This document shows positions 17,406 through 26,088 of a stretch of DNA of 64,000 nucleotides, piece by piece. The stretch comes from CAYMKL01 sp964390805 (lineage in GTDB: Bacteria > Chloroflexota > Anaerolineae > VGOG01), in contig CAYMKL010000019.1 of the NCBI GenBank assembly GCA_964390805.1, positions 9,352 to 73,351 on the forward strand, read 5' to 3'. Within the stretch, counting starts at the first letter, position 1. Every line of letters begins with the position of its first letter. The notes beneath the pieces are model-generated. The model had not been told where the DNA came from, did not search any database, and saw nothing but the letters and a program-made list of their open reading frames with translations. The position numbers and the translations under genes were made by a program.

Positions 17406-18083
17406 ATGTTGAACATGGTGATGCGTCGTTTGGAAGCTGATACCGAGGAGAATCGAGCCCAATTCCAAGAAGGGTTCGATGCCTTCGCGGCTCGCCACGA
17501 GCTAACGGACTGGGAGGGCTGGTTCAGCCCCTACGACGAGGAGACGTACGACCTCGTCTTGCAGAACATCGGCCAAGACGACGTAGTCATGGAGATTGGC
17601 GCTGGCGATCTGCGCCTGGCCCTGCGGCTGGCGGAGCGGGCGCGAAGGGTTTACGCTGTGGAGGTCAATCCTATCCTGGTCAGCGCGGCACTGCAGGCTA
17701 TCGGCTTTCACCTACCACGCAGTCTGCTGGTCATCTGTGCCAACGCTTTGGACATCGCCTTCCCCAACGACATCACCATGGCCGTGCTTCTCATGCGCCA
17801 CTGCCAGCACTTTGGGCGATACGTGGACAAGCTGCGAGCCGTTGGCTGCCAGCGGTTGCTGACCAACGCCCGCTGGAAGAGCGGGGTCGAGAGCATTGAT
17901 CTCACCCATCCTGGCGTCCCCTTTGGGGAGGTGAGTGAGGGCTGGTACGCCTGCCGCTGTGGGGCGGTGGGCTACGTGGGCCCTTCGACGGCGCTCAGGA
18001 CAGGCCAGGGCGAGCAGTCGGATACCCCGTCTGTGGAGGTCGTTGGCTGTCCTGCCTGTGGGTCTGTGAAAAAAGACAGTTAG
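17406..18083 (+). CDS. rRNA adenine dimethylase-like methyltransferase
   Basis: The 225-residue protein has a SAM motif I, VVMEIGAGDLRLALRLAERA, then VYAVEVNPILVSAALQA and LVICANALDIAFPNDIT, the order seen in KsgA-like enzymes. It lacks the usual N/DPPY motif at the expected place. The C-terminus has WYACRCGAVGY and GCPACGSVKK, four cysteines that may bind zinc. Between these cysteine pairs the segment PSTALRTGQGEQ is encoded by a dispersed genomic repeat of the CCTTCGAC...GCTCAGGACAGG type (17983-18010), an in-frame insertion. Substrate unknown. Confidence 0.7.
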   Translation: MLNMVMRRLEADTEENRAQFQEGFDAFAARHELTDWEGWFSPYDEETYDLVLQNIGQDDVVMEIGAGDLRLALRLAERARRVYAVEVNPILVSAALQAIGFHLPRSLLVICANALDIAFPNDITMAVLLMRHCQHFGRYVDKLRAVGCQRLLTNARWKSGVESIDLTHPGVPFGEVSEGWYACRCGAVGYVGPSTALRTGQGEQSDTPSVEVVGCPACGSVKKDS

Positions 18084-18293
18084 CGCGAACAAGGGACTAG
18101 CGCCGGCTGAGCGTTGCCCTGAGTGGCGGAGCGTACCGAAGGGTAGGAGCGGAGCGACGTATCGAAGCCAAGCGGGTCTACCCCTAGACCCGCTCGCTGG
18201 TCTCGATACGCTGGTTTCGATACGCCTTCGGCTACTCAACCCAGGTCGCTACTCGACCGACGCTCGCTAAACACAAGAGAGGAGCTAACAGAA
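18084..18293. repeat. Intergenic dispersed palindromic repeats
   Basis: The gap holds GCCCTGAGTGGCGGAGCG...ACCGAAGGG, then a perfect 10-base-pair hairpin (AGCGGGTCTA at 18171-18180, TAGACCCGCT at 18185-18194, loop CCCC), then the direct repeats TCTCGATACG and TTTCGATACG and GCTACTC. These are typical of high-copy repeat families. A GAGAGGAG ribosome site for the next gene lies at the end. Confidence 0.65.
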
Positions 18294-18821
18294 ATGAGAC
18301 TAAAAGACAAGAAAATCGCTGTTCTAGTGGAAGAGGGCTTCGAGGACCTGGAGTTCTGGGTGCCTTTGATGCGCTTGCAGGAGGAGGGAGCCGAGGTGAC
18401 GGTGGTGGGGACAGGCCGCCAGCCCAGGTTCATCGGCAAGCATTGCCTGGAGGCTACCCCCGACGTAACTGCGGACGAGGTCACGCCACAGGACTTCGAC
18501 GCCCTGGTCGTCCCCGGCGGGTGGGCGCCGGACAAGCTGCGCCGCTACGACTCGGTGATCGAGCTGGTGCGGGGGATGCACGAGCGAGGCAAGATCATCG
18601 GCATCATCTGTCATGGCGGCCTGGTGCCCATCTCGGCGGGCATCGTCCGGGGGCGCAGGGCGACGGGCTCCACCGGCATCAAAGATGACCTGATCAACGC
18701 CGGGGCGGAGTGGGTGGGCGACGAGGCCGCCTTCAGGCAGGGCAATCTGGTTTGGGGGCGGGTGGTGGCGGACATCCCCGCTTTCTGCCGCGAGTTGGTG
18801 GCGGCCATCGAAACAGGTTAG
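18294..18821 (+). CDS. DJ-1/PfpI family protein
   Basis: This 175-residue class I glutamine amidotransferase-like protein has KKIAVLVEEGFEDLEFWVP at the N-terminus, VVPGGWAPDKLRR in the middle and the nucleophile elbow IIGIICHGGLVPISAGIV, with Cys followed by His-Gly-Gly. Family members act as deglycases, chaperones or proteases in protein stress; the exact activity cannot be read here. The stop lies 8 bases before the DhaM-PTS gene, so the two are probably co-transcribed. Confidence 0.88.
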   Translation: MRLKDKKIAVLVEEGFEDLEFWVPLMRLQEEGAEVTVVGTGRQPRFIGKHCLEATPDVTADEVTPQDFDALVVPGGWAPDKLRRYDSVIELVRGMHERGKIIGIICHGGLVPISAGIVRGRRATGSTGIKDDLINAGAEWVGDEAAFRQGNLVWGRVVADIPAFCRELVAAIETG

Positions 18822-18829
18822 GAGGAGTT

Positions 18830-21406
18830 ATGGTAGGAATCGTCATCGTCGCCCATAGTGCGAAACTGGCCGAGGGCGTGAAGGATCTGGCCGAGCAGAT
18901 GGGGCAGGGGCGGGTGCCCATCGCCGCAGCCGGCGGGCTGGACGACACGACCATCGGCACGAACATGGAGCGCATCCTCGAGGCCATTGAGACTGTCTAC
19001 CAGCCAGGCGGAGTGCTGGTGCTGATGGATCTGGGAAGCGCGGTGATGAGCACTGAGATGGCCGTTGAGATGCTACCACCCGAACGTCGGTCCGAGGTGC
19101 TGCTGAGCGAAGCACCGTTGGTGGAGGGCGCTATCGCGGCCACGGTGGAGGCTTCCATCGGCAAATCTCTGGCCGAGGTTGGCGCCGCAGCCCGCGCCGT
19201 CGTGCGCACGCCCAAGGTCGCCGGAGCCGCTCCGCTCACCGAACCGAGGCCCGCTGCCGTCGCGGTGGAGGAAGAGGTATCTCCATCCAATGAGATAACC
19301 CTAACCATCGTCAACGAGGTCGGACTGCACGCCCGGCCCGCAGCCCTGTTCGTTCAGACCGCCGGCAGCTTCCAGTCGGCCGTCACGGTGCGCAATCTGA
19401 CCCGAGATACCCCTGCTGTTGACGCCAAGAGCATGTTCGGCGTGCTGAGCATCGGCGCTCAACTGAACCACCAGATCGCCGTCGCAGCCGAGGGGCCTGA
19501 TGCACAAGAGGCCCTGGCGACCATCGGCGAATTGGTGGAGAGCGGGTTCGGGGAGATGGAAGGAGTCCCGATTCCGGCGGTGGTTCCCGCCAAGGAGGTG
19601 GTTGCGCCACCGCCCCGGCTGGAGGAAGCAGAGCTCCAGCCCATCATCTTGCCCTCTGACGTTGGGGAGATGAGGCATCTTCAGGGCATCACCGCTTCGA
19701 CCGGCATCGCCATCGGGCCGGCGTATGTTTACCGTCCGGAGGTGTTGACCGTCGAACGATGGACGGTGGATGACCCGGAGGCCGAGTGGGCCCGCTTCAC
19801 TCAGGCGGTCGTGCAGGCTAAAGCCGAGATAGGCGACATCCGATCCCAGGCTGCCGCCGAAGTGGGCGAGGCTGAGGCGGAGATCTTCACAGCCCACCAG
19901 TTATTCCTGGAGGACCCTGCCCTGCTGGATCGGGTGCGGGGGCAGATTGAGGGAGAGGGTTCCAACGCCGAGACAGCCCTGGCCGAAGCGGTGGCGGACT
20001 ACGCCGAGCTACTGCGGGGCATGGAGGGCGAGGTCTTCCGCCAGCGAGCGGCCGACGTCGAGGACGTGGGGCGGCGGGTGCTGCGCATCCTGCTGGGCGT
20101 GAGCGAGACCTCCCTGGCCGAGCTGCCGAAGCCGGTGGTCGTGGTGGCTCACGACCTCACTCCTTCCGACACGGCCCAACTGGACAAAGAGCGAGCGCTG
20201 GGCTTCTGCACCGCCATCGGGGGCACGATCTCTCACACCGCCATCCTGGCCCGCAGCCTGGGCTTGCCGGCCGTGGTTGGCCTGGGGGAGGGCGCGCTGA
20301 GCATCCCCGACGGGGCACCTTTGATCATTGATGGGGACAGGGGCGTCGTGATCGTCAACCCGGATGAGAGCACCCTCGCTGAGCACCGCTCCCGCCAGGA
20401 GGCGCTGCTGGCCCAACAGGTGGCCGCCAGGCGCGCCGCTCAACGCCCAGCTCAGACCCTCGATGGGCAACGGGTGGAGGTGGTGGCCAACGTCGGCGAC
20501 GTGGCCTCAGCGCGGATTGCCCTGGAGCACGGCGCCGAGGGGGTGGGGCTGCTGCGCACCGAGTTTCTCTACCTGGATCGCGCCACCATGCCCGACGAGG
20601 AGGAGCAGTACGCTGCCTATCGCGCCATCGCCGACTTGATGGGGAAACGCCCCCTCATCGTCCGCACCTTTGACATCGGGGGCGACAAGCAGTTGCCTTA
20701 TCTCGACATAAGCGATGAGCTCAATCCGTTCCTGGGATGGCGGGCTATCAGGCTCTCGTTGGATTACGTTGATCTGTTCAGAGCACAGCTTAGAGCGATT
20801 TTGCGAGCAGGCTACGAGCGCAACGTCAAGATCATGTTCCCCATGATCGCCGATGTGGGCGAGTTACGCCGGGCCAAGGATGTCCTGGCCGAGGTGAGGT
20901 CCGAACTGGAGGCCGAGAGCGTTCCCAGCGCTTCCGGAGTCGAGGTGGGGATCATGGTGGAGGTGCCGGCCGCGGCTTTGGCAGCCGATGTACTGGCCGA
21001 AGAGGTGGACTTTTTCAGCATCGGCACCAATGACTTGGTCCAGTACACCATGGCCTGTGACCGCACCAACGAGAGAGTCGCTTATCTCTACCAGCCGTTG
21101 CACCCGGCCATTCTGCGGTTGGTCAAGCGGGTGATCGAGGCCGCTCATGCGGCTGGCAAATGGGTGGGCATGTGCGGAGAGATGGCTGGCCAGCCCGAAG
21201 CCATCCCCATCCTATTGGGCTTGGGGCTGGACGAGTTCAGCATGAGTGCTGCCGCCATCCCCAGGGCCAAGGCTCTGATGGCGGCGATGACCCTTGAGCA
21301 GGCGCGAGAAGTGGCTGTCGAGGTGCTTGCGATGTCTACCGCAGACCAGGTACGGAGCTACGCTCAGGAGGTCGTGAACTCGTTGGCTGATTTGCCAAAT
21401 TCATAG
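18830..21406 (+). CDS. dhaM: DhaM-HPr-Enzyme I fusion, phosphoryl donor for dihydroxyacetone kinase
   Basis: The 858-residue protein joins three PTS modules. Residues 1-130 are an EIIA-Man-like DhaM domain with phosphoacceptor His9 (IVIVAHSAKLAEG). Residues about 155-245 are HPr with His167 in NEVGLHARPAALF. The rest is Enzyme I, with swivel-domain His469 in GGTISHTAILARSLGLPAVVG and a PEP-binding barrel (EGVGLLRTEFLYLDR, FFSIGTNDLVQYTMACDRTN, GMCGEMAG). It can carry phosphate from PEP through EI and HPr to DhaM and then to DhaL-ADP. No separate HPr or EI gene is seen. I start at ATG 18830, after GGAGGAG; a longer upstream frame overlaps the PfpI gene and is not family-like. Its end contains the tRNA promoter. 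Confidence 0.93.
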   Translation: MVGIVIVAHSAKLAEGVKDLAEQMGQGRVPIAAAGGLDDTTIGTNMERILEAIETVYQPGGVLVLMDLGSAVMSTEMAVEMLPPERRSEVLLSEAPLVEGAIAATVEASIGKSLAEVGAAARAVVRTPKVAGAAPLTEPRPAAVAVEEEVSPSNEITLTIVNEVGLHARPAALFVQTAGSFQSAVTVRNLTRDTPAVDAKSMFGVLSIGAQLNHQIAVAAEGPDAQEALATIGELVESGFGEMEGVPIPAVVPAKEVVAPPPRLEEAELQPIILPSDVGEMRHLQGITASTGIAIGPAYVYRPEVLTVERWTVDDPEAEWARFTQAVVQAKAEIGDIRSQAAAEVGEAEAEIFTAHQLFLEDPALLDRVRGQIEGEGSNAETALAEAVADYAELLRGMEGEVFRQRAADVEDVGRRVLRILLGVSETSLAELPKPVVVVAHDLTPSDTAQLDKERALGFCTAIGGTISHTAILARSLGLPAVVGLGEGALSIPDGAPLIIDGDRGVVIVNPDESTLAEHRSRQEALLAQQVAARRAAQRPAQTLDGQRVEVVANVGDVASARIALEHGAEGVGLLRTEFLYLDRATMPDEEEQYAAYRAIADLMGKRPLIVRTFDIGGDKQLPYLDISDELNPFLGWRAIRLSLDYVDLFRAQLRAILRAGYERNVKIMFPMIADVGELRRAKDVLAEVRSELEAESVPSASGVEVGIMVEVPAAALAADVLAEEVDFFSIGTNDLVQYTMACDRTNERVAYLYQPLHPAILRLVKRVIEAAHAAGKWVGMCGEMAGQPEAIPILLGLGLDEFSMSAAAIPRAKALMAAMTLEQAREVAVEVLAMSTADQVRSYAQEVVNSLADLPNS

Positions 21407-21420
21407 GTATTTGCTATAAT
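21392..21420 (+). promoter_or_regulatory. Promoter of tRNA-Pro
   Basis: TTGCCA (21392-21397, 5 of 6 consensus) and TATAAT (21415-21420, perfect) are 17 bases apart and end 8 bases before the mature tRNA sequence. The -35 box lies inside the last codons of the PTS gene. Confidence 0.8.
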
Positions 21421-21428
21421 TACCCTGA

Positions 21429-21505
21429 CGGGGCGTAGCGCAGCCAGGTAGCGCACTTGAATGGGGTTCAAGTGGCCGCCGGTTCAAATCCGGCCGCCCC
21501 GACCA
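21429..21505 (+). tRNA. tRNA-Pro (anticodon GGG), CCA encoded
   Basis: A full cloverleaf is readable: acceptor stem CGGGGCG/CGCCCCG (perfect 7 pairs), D arm GCGC...GCGC with loop AGCCAGGTA, anticodon stem CTTGA/TCAAG around loop ATGGGGT (anticodon GGG at loop positions 3-5), and T arm GCCGG-TTCAAAT-CCGGC. ACCA at 21502-21505 supplies the discriminator base and CCA. The 77-base length is normal. Confidence 0.97.
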
Positions 21506-21527
21506 TAAGCCATAGGCTACTAGCCAC

Positions 21528-21572
21528 AAGCAATTGCATGGCCGATTGACTCTACGCTGTCGGCCATTGCTT
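21528..21572 (+). promoter_or_regulatory. Two-part hairpin between tRNA-Pro and the kinase gene
   Basis: AAGCAA (21528-21533) pairs with TTGCTT (21567-21572), and TGGCCGA with TCGGCCA inside it, with a 5-base bulge on the left and a 14-base loop. It ends 25 bases before the pdtaS start and could be a tRNA terminator without a strong T run or a leader structure for the kinase. Confidence 0.45.
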
Positions 21573-21597
21573 GTATTAGCTTCAAAGTCGAGCTGTC

Positions 21598-23100
21598 ATG
21601 GACGATGTGGTCTACAGATGCGGTGGCCTGATTGAGGAGGACATCGCATTCCTGCAGAAGATAGAAAACGATATGCCCATCGTGGCCGATATTAGCCGCG
21701 CCGACCTGTTGATCTATTGCTCGGTCTCCCCCGACCGCGCAGCGGTAGTGGCTCAGGCTAAACCTCACTCCATCGCCCCCATTCATCCAGAGCTCGTTGT
21801 CGGGCGGACGATTTCGGCAGTTGAGGAGCCTCTGATCTGCCAGGTCTTCGGTGGGGGGCGCACGTTACGCGGCAACAGGACGCTGATTCCCGATGGCGCT
21901 CCAGTGCTGCAGGAGGTTCGCCCCATCCGCAACGAGGAAGGGAAGGTGTTGGGGGTTCTAAGCATCGAGACCAACCTCATTGAGCACGAGCGGCATCGTC
22001 GGCGCAGTAAGGTCTTCCAGCAGGCATTGAGGCAGTTGCAGGAGATGCTGCTGCGAGGGGAGCTCGAGGGCGTGGAGCACCTTTCTCATTTCGGCGAGCA
22101 CGACGGCATTTTAGTCGTGGATAGCCAGGGATGGATCCGATATGCCAGCGGCATAGCTACCGGCCTCTATCGCAAGCTGGGTTATCTGGATAGCCTCTTG
22201 GGAAAACGCACCTCCGATCTGGAGACAGAGGACGAGGCCCTGGTGGTCAGGGCTTTGCGGGAAAAGCGTTGTCTCGAAGAGGAGACCCGAGAGGGCCGTC
22301 GCGTCTGGATCAAGAAAGCAATCCCTCTGATCTCTCACGAGGAGCGGTTGGGGGGGGTACGCCGTTTTCTGGGCTCGCCTCTCCCCCAGCCCCACCTGGT
22401 AGGAGCGCTGCTGACGGTTTACGATGGGACCGAGGTGCGGCGTAAGGAACGGGAGCTTAAGGTCAAGTCGGCCATGATCCAGGAGATTCATCACCGGGTG
22501 AAGAACAACCTGCAAATCATCGCTGGCTTGTTGCGCATGCAAAGTAGGCGCAGCGAGTCGGAGGAGGTCAAGCGAGCCCTGAGCGATAGCGTGGCGCGTA
22601 TCCTCAGCGTGGCCGTCGTGCATGAGTTCTTCGCGCAGCAGGAAGCGAGGATTATTAACATCAAGGACGTGAGCCAGCGCATCGTGAACCACACGCGGCA
22701 GGGGATTCTGCAGCCTGATAAGCGGATTCGCTTGACCTTACTTGGGCCTAATATCTATTTGCCCGCTCAACAAGCGACGACTTGCGCCCTGATCATCAAC
22801 GAGTTGCTGCAGAACGCGGTGGAGCACGGGTACGAACGCAAGCCCGGAGGCACCATCTCAGTCAATCTCCGGGACGATGGCGATAGGGTGGTTATCGCCG
22901 TAGCGGACGATGGGCAGGGATTGCCGGAGGATTTCAGCCTGGAGCAGGCCGATAGTCTGGGCTTGCAGATAGTTCAAACCCTGGTCCAGGACGATCTCAA
23001 AGGGCAATTCGAACTGAGGGAGGGGGATGGGGTGTCGGCCATTGTTACCTTCCCCAAACAAACACTGGGAGGTGAGGAAGCGTGGAACGAACGAGAGTGA
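21598..23100 (+). CDS. pdtaS: PdtaS-type sensor histidine kinase
   Basis: The 500-residue cytosolic kinase has an N-terminal GAF-like H_kinase_N region (about 1-130), a PAS-like region (about 150-230) and a HisKA_2 dimerisation domain with IQEIHHRVKNNLQ, the phospho-acceptor being His298 or His299. A HATPase domain follows, with NELLQNAVEHGY and ADDGQGLPEDF. No transmembrane segment is seen, which fits PdtaS. Its stop overlaps the start of the ANTAR regulator by 19 bases, so the two form an operon and surely a cognate pair. The signal sensed is unknown. The ribosome site before ATG 21598 is weak. Confidence 0.9.
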   Translation: MDDVVYRCGGLIEEDIAFLQKIENDMPIVADISRADLLIYCSVSPDRAAVVAQAKPHSIAPIHPELVVGRTISAVEEPLICQVFGGGRTLRGNRTLIPDGAPVLQEVRPIRNEEGKVLGVLSIETNLIEHERHRRRSKVFQQALRQLQEMLLRGELEGVEHLSHFGEHDGILVVDSQGWIRYASGIATGLYRKLGYLDSLLGKRTSDLETEDEALVVRALREKRCLEEETREGRRVWIKKAIPLISHEERLGGVRRFLGSPLPQPHLVGALLTVYDGTEVRRKERELKVKSAMIQEIHHRVKNNLQIIAGLLRMQSRRSESEEVKRALSDSVARILSVAVVHEFFAQQEARIINIKDVSQRIVNHTRQGILQPDKRIRLTLLGPNIYLPAQQATTCALIINELLQNAVEHGYERKPGGTISVNLRDDGDRVVIAVADDGQGLPEDFSLEQADSLGLQIVQTLVQDDLKGQFELREGDGVSAIVTFPKQTLGGEEAWNERE

Positions 23101-23675
23101 TCATCGCCGATGATGAATCCATTATCCGCATGGATCTCAGGGAGATGTTGACTAACCTGGGTTATCTCGTCATCGGCGAGGTGGGTGATGGACGGAGCGC
23201 GGTGAATTTGGCTCGGGAGCTGAGGCCCGATGTGGTGGTTATGGACATCAAGATGCCAGACATGGATGGCATTGATGCCGCCAAGGTCTTGACCGAGGAG
23301 AGGATCTCTCCTGTCTTGTTGCTCACTGCCTATAGCCAACAGGAGCTCATCGAGCGGGCCAAGGAAGCGGGCGTGGTAGGCTACATCGTTAAGCCCTTCC
23401 GAGAGTCTGATCTGTCGCCGGCTATCGAGGTGGCTGTGGCCCGCTTTGCCGAGTTCCGCTCCCTGGAGAAAGAAGTTGGCGACCTCAAGTTGGCCCTGGA
23501 GACCAGGAAACTGGTTGATCGGGCCAAGGGCATCTTGATGGATAGTCAGGACATGACCGAGGCCGAGGCCTTCCGCAAGATCCAGAAGATGAGCATGAAC
23601 ACCCGCAAGCCTATGAAAGAGGTCGCGGAGGCGATCATCCTGGCACAACAGGCATCGGTGGGCAGTAATCAGTGA
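23082..23675 (+). CDS. pdtaR: Response regulator with ANTAR RNA-binding domain (PdtaR/AmiR type)
   Basis: The 197-residue protein has a receiver domain (DVVVMDIKMPDMDG with the phospho-Asp, LLLTAYSQQ, YIVKPFRESDL with the conserved Lys) and a C-terminal ANTAR helix bundle (LETRKLVDRAKGILMD, then EAEAFRKIQKMSMNT). ANTAR proteins bind paired hexaloop hairpins in mRNA leaders and prevent termination. The start is GTG 23082 with GGGAGGTGAGG upstream, overlapping pdtaS. nadE follows after 21 bases and glnA is further downstream. ANTAR systems often control nitrogen genes, so glnA is a plausible but unproven target. Confidence 0.93.
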   Translation: MERTRVIIADDESIIRMDLREMLTNLGYLVIGEVGDGRSAVNLARELRPDVVVMDIKMPDMDGIDAAKVLTEERISPVLLLTAYSQQELIERAKEAGVVGYIVKPFRESDLSPAIEVAVARFAEFRSLEKEVGDLKLALETRKLVDRAKGILMDSQDMTEAEAFRKIQKMSMNTRKPMKEVAEAIILAQQASVGSNQ

Positions 23676-23696
23676 TCAGTAATCGGTGGGAGGAAG

Positions 23697-24440
23697 ATGA
23701 GAACCGCTGAGCGGATCAGTACCTGGATCAGGGAGAGGGTTGAGGAGGCAGGAGCCGGGGGCCTCGTGCTGGGTATGAGCGGGGGGATTGATTCGTCCGT
23801 GACGGCTGTCCTGGCCAAGATGGGACTGGGCGATGGGGTGTTGGGTGTGATGATGCCCTGCCACAACGGCCCAACTGGCGAGCAGCACGCCCGACTGCTG
23901 GCTGCCAAATTCGGCATTGATACCGAACACGTGGACTTGACTCCCGTCTTCGACCGCCTCTTGGAGGCTCTGCCCTCTGGTGACAGGCTAGCGGTGGGCA
24001 ATCTGAAGCCCCGATTGCGCATGGCTACTCTCTACCACTACGCCAACAGCCGCAATTACCTCGTTGCTGGCACAGGAAATAAGAGTGAGTTGGCTGTTGG
24101 CTACTTCACGAAGCACGGCGATGGCGGCGCCGATATCTTGCCCCTGGGGAGCCTGCTCAAAGGACAGGTGCGGGAGTTAGCCCGCGAGCTGGGCATTCCT
24201 GAGGAGATCATCGTCAAGCCCCCCAGCGCGGGTTTGTGGGAGGGGCAGACGGACGAGGGGGAGATGGGGATCAGCTATGATGAGTTGGACAGGGTTCTCG
24301 TAGCCATCGAGTCTGGTGATACTTGTACTGAGCTCAGTCGAAGTGCTGCTGAGTGCGATCAGGAGGCGTTGGCCCGCGTGAGGGCCATGATTGCTGCTTC
24401 TCAGCACAAGAGGGACCCGATACCGATTTGTGAACTTTGA
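23697..24440 (+). CDS. nadE: NH3-dependent NAD+ synthetase
   Basis: The enzyme adenylates deamido-NAD and amidates it with ammonia. The PP-loop GMSGGIDSSVTAVLAK lies near residue 28, followed by the NLKPRLRMATLYHYAN and GTGNKSELAVGYFTKHGDGG motifs and a C-terminal HKRDPIPICEL. At 247 residues it is the short ammonia-using form, with no glutaminase domain. The stretch TCTELSRSAAECD near residue 210 looks like an in-frame insertion of a dispersed repeat (ACTGAGCTCAGTCGAAGTGC at 24327-24346). The GGGAGGAAG site precedes ATG 23697. Confidence 0.94.
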   Translation: MRTAERISTWIRERVEEAGAGGLVLGMSGGIDSSVTAVLAKMGLGDGVLGVMMPCHNGPTGEQHARLLAAKFGIDTEHVDLTPVFDRLLEALPSGDRLAVGNLKPRLRMATLYHYANSRNYLVAGTGNKSELAVGYFTKHGDGGADILPLGSLLKGQVRELARELGIPEEIIVKPPSAGLWEGQTDEGEMGISYDELDRVLVAIESGDTCTELSRSAAECDQEALARVRAMIAASQHKRDPIPICEL

Positions 24441-24448
24441 GAGAAGCC

Positions 24449-24482
24449 AGACCTGACAGGTTTTGGTAAACCTGTCAGGTCT
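24449..24482. repeat. Perfect 15-base inverted repeat, dispersed type
   Basis: AGACCTGACAGGTTT (24449-24463) and AAACCTGTCAGGTCT (24468-24482) form a perfect stem around loop TGGT, just after nadE. This palindrome resembles repeat families common in Chloroflexota, from general memory. If opened by one pair it gives a hexaloop TTGGTA, which does not fit the ANTAR consensus. Confidence 0.7.
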
Positions 24483-24507
24483 TGGCCGCGAGAGAGAGCA
24501 ATGAGCC

Positions 24508-24536
24508 GAGGCCGCCTCATTGAGGCGGCCTCTTTC
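24508..24536 (+). terminator. Terminator-like hairpin upstream of glnA
   Basis: An 11-base-pair GC-rich stem (GAGGCCGCCTC at 24508-24518, GAGGCGGCCTC at 24522-24532) with a 3-base loop is followed by TTTCCG. It lies between nadE and glnA, 58 bases before the glnA start, and could end the nadE transcript or act as an attenuator for glnA. Confidence 0.65.
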
Positions 24537-24593
24537 CGTTGAAATCTCTCTGTTCGCTGCGTGAATAAGATTGAATTCTGAAGGGAGGACAAG

Positions 24594-25937
24594 ATGCTCG
24601 TAGGTAAGCAGGAGATTCTGCAGAGGGTCAAAGCAGACAATGTGAGGTTCGTCAGTTTACAGTTCACTGACATCGTGGGCACGATCAAGAATGTGGCCAT
24701 CCCTGTGGGCCGGCTGGAGGAGGTCATTGAGAAGGGGGTCTGGTTCGACGGCTCCTCCGTCGAGGGTTTTGCTCGAATCTACGAGAGCGATATGGTTTTG
24801 AGGCCCGATGTCAACACCTATCGCCTTCTTCCCTGGGAACCCCAGGCCAGAAAGGTCGCCCGCATCATCTGCGATGTCCATCGGCCCAATGGCGAGCCTT
24901 TTGAAGGCGACCCGCGCTGCATCCTCAAACGGGCCATCAGTGCGGCGGAGGAGAGAGGCTATCTTTACAACGTGGGCCCTGAGCTGGAGTTCTTCTTGTT
25001 CAAGATGAACGCTGAACCCAGGATAAGGCCCGTTCCCCACGATGTGGGCGGTTATTTCGATTTCTCGCCTCGGGACCTGGCTTCTCAGGTGCGAGGGGAT
25101 ATCGCTGTGACCTTGGAAAGCCTGGGGATGGAGGTGGAGATGGCGCATCACGAGGTGGCGACGGGCCAGCACGAGATTGACATCCGCTATGCCGATGCCT
25201 TGACCAGTGCTGATAACGTCATGACCCTGCGCTACACCGTTAAGGCCGTCTCGCAGACCTTTGGTCTATATGCTACCTTTATGCCCAAGCCCATCTTCGG
25301 CATCAACGGTTCGGGCATGCACACCAATCAAAGCCTCTACAATACGTCGGATGGAGAAAACGCCTTCTTTGACCCGAACGATGAGTACAAGCTCTCTAGG
25401 ACGGCCTATGCTTTCATGGCTGGGCAGATAGAGCATGCCAGAGCTCTGGCCGCCATCGCAGCGCCGACTGTCAACTCCTACAAGCGCCTGACGCCTGGCT
25501 ATGAGGCCCCGGTCTACGTCTGCTGGGGGCAGATCAACCGCTCCGCGCTGATTCGCATTCCCAGATACTCCCCTGGCCGGGAGCAGTCCACTCGCCTTGA
25601 GCTACGCTGCCCTGATCCGAGCTGCAACCCTTACCTGGCCTTCGCCACCATGCTCTGGGCAGGCTTGGATGGCATCGAGCGGGAGTTGGAGCCGCCTCCT
25701 CCGGTCGAGGAGAATGTATACCATTTTGACGATGCCAAATTGCGGGAGCTTCACATCGCCACTTTGCCCGGCACTCTGAGGGAAGCCATTGATGAACTGG
25801 AGAAAGACGAGGTCTTGCAGCAGGCGCTAGGGGAGCACGCCTATCATGCTTTTGTGCGGGCCAAGAAGGCGGAGTGGGACGAGTACCGCATCCAGGTGAC
25901 AGATTGGGAACTCAGTCGCTATCTGGAGACGCTGTGA
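24594..25937 (+). CDS. glnA: Glutamine synthetase, type I
   Basis: The 447-residue enzyme makes glutamine from glutamate, ammonia and ATP. Signatures are VWFDGSSVEGFA (beta-grasp loop), YNVGPELEFFLFK (metal ligand glutamates), KPIFGINGSGMHTNQSL (ATP signature) and RLELRCPDPSCNPYLAFA. The length and absence of a clear adenylylation-site segment suggest the GSI-alpha subtype regulated by feedback rather than by adenylylation. GAAGGGAGGAC precedes the ATG. It is the last gene before a convergent lon and ends in a terminator. Upstream lie an ANTAR regulator and two hairpins, hinting at RNA-level control. Confidence 0.97.
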   Translation: MLVGKQEILQRVKADNVRFVSLQFTDIVGTIKNVAIPVGRLEEVIEKGVWFDGSSVEGFARIYESDMVLRPDVNTYRLLPWEPQARKVARIICDVHRPNGEPFEGDPRCILKRAISAAEERGYLYNVGPELEFFLFKMNAEPRIRPVPHDVGGYFDFSPRDLASQVRGDIAVTLESLGMEVEMAHHEVATGQHEIDIRYADALTSADNVMTLRYTVKAVSQTFGLYATFMPKPIFGINGSGMHTNQSLYNTSDGENAFFDPNDEYKLSRTAYAFMAGQIEHARALAAIAAPTVNSYKRLTPGYEAPVYVCWGQINRSALIRIPRYSPGREQSTRLELRCPDPSCNPYLAFATMLWAGLDGIERELEPPPPVEENVYHFDDAKLRELHIATLPGTLREAIDELEKDEVLQQALGEHAYHAFVRAKKAEWDEYRIQVTDWELSRYLETL

Positions 25938-26038
25938 ATGAGGCAATCAGGTAATGAGTAACGAGGAAATGAGTGTTGTAGTGCTTGGGCCAATGTAACA
26001 ATTGTCAAGATGCGGAAGGCGTGGGAAACCTCCACGAA

Positions 26039-26073
26039 ATCGCCCGCTGGCCATAGCGAGGCGATCTCTTTTT
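26039..26073 (+). terminator. Intrinsic terminator after glnA
   Basis: ATCGCCCGCT (26039-26048) pairs with AGCG and GGCGAT (26055-26065, one bulged A) and is followed by CTCTTTTT. It is placed 100 bases after the glnA stop, between convergent glnA and lon. Confidence 0.8.
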
Positions 26074-26088
26074 AAGCTCTGAGCCCCG

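Noticed and set aside
24441..24593. Canonical ANTAR paired-hexaloop element upstream of glnA
   Set aside because: The first hairpin has a 4-base loop (or TTGGTA when opened) and the second a 3-base loop; neither has A at position 1 and G at position 4 of a hexaloop.
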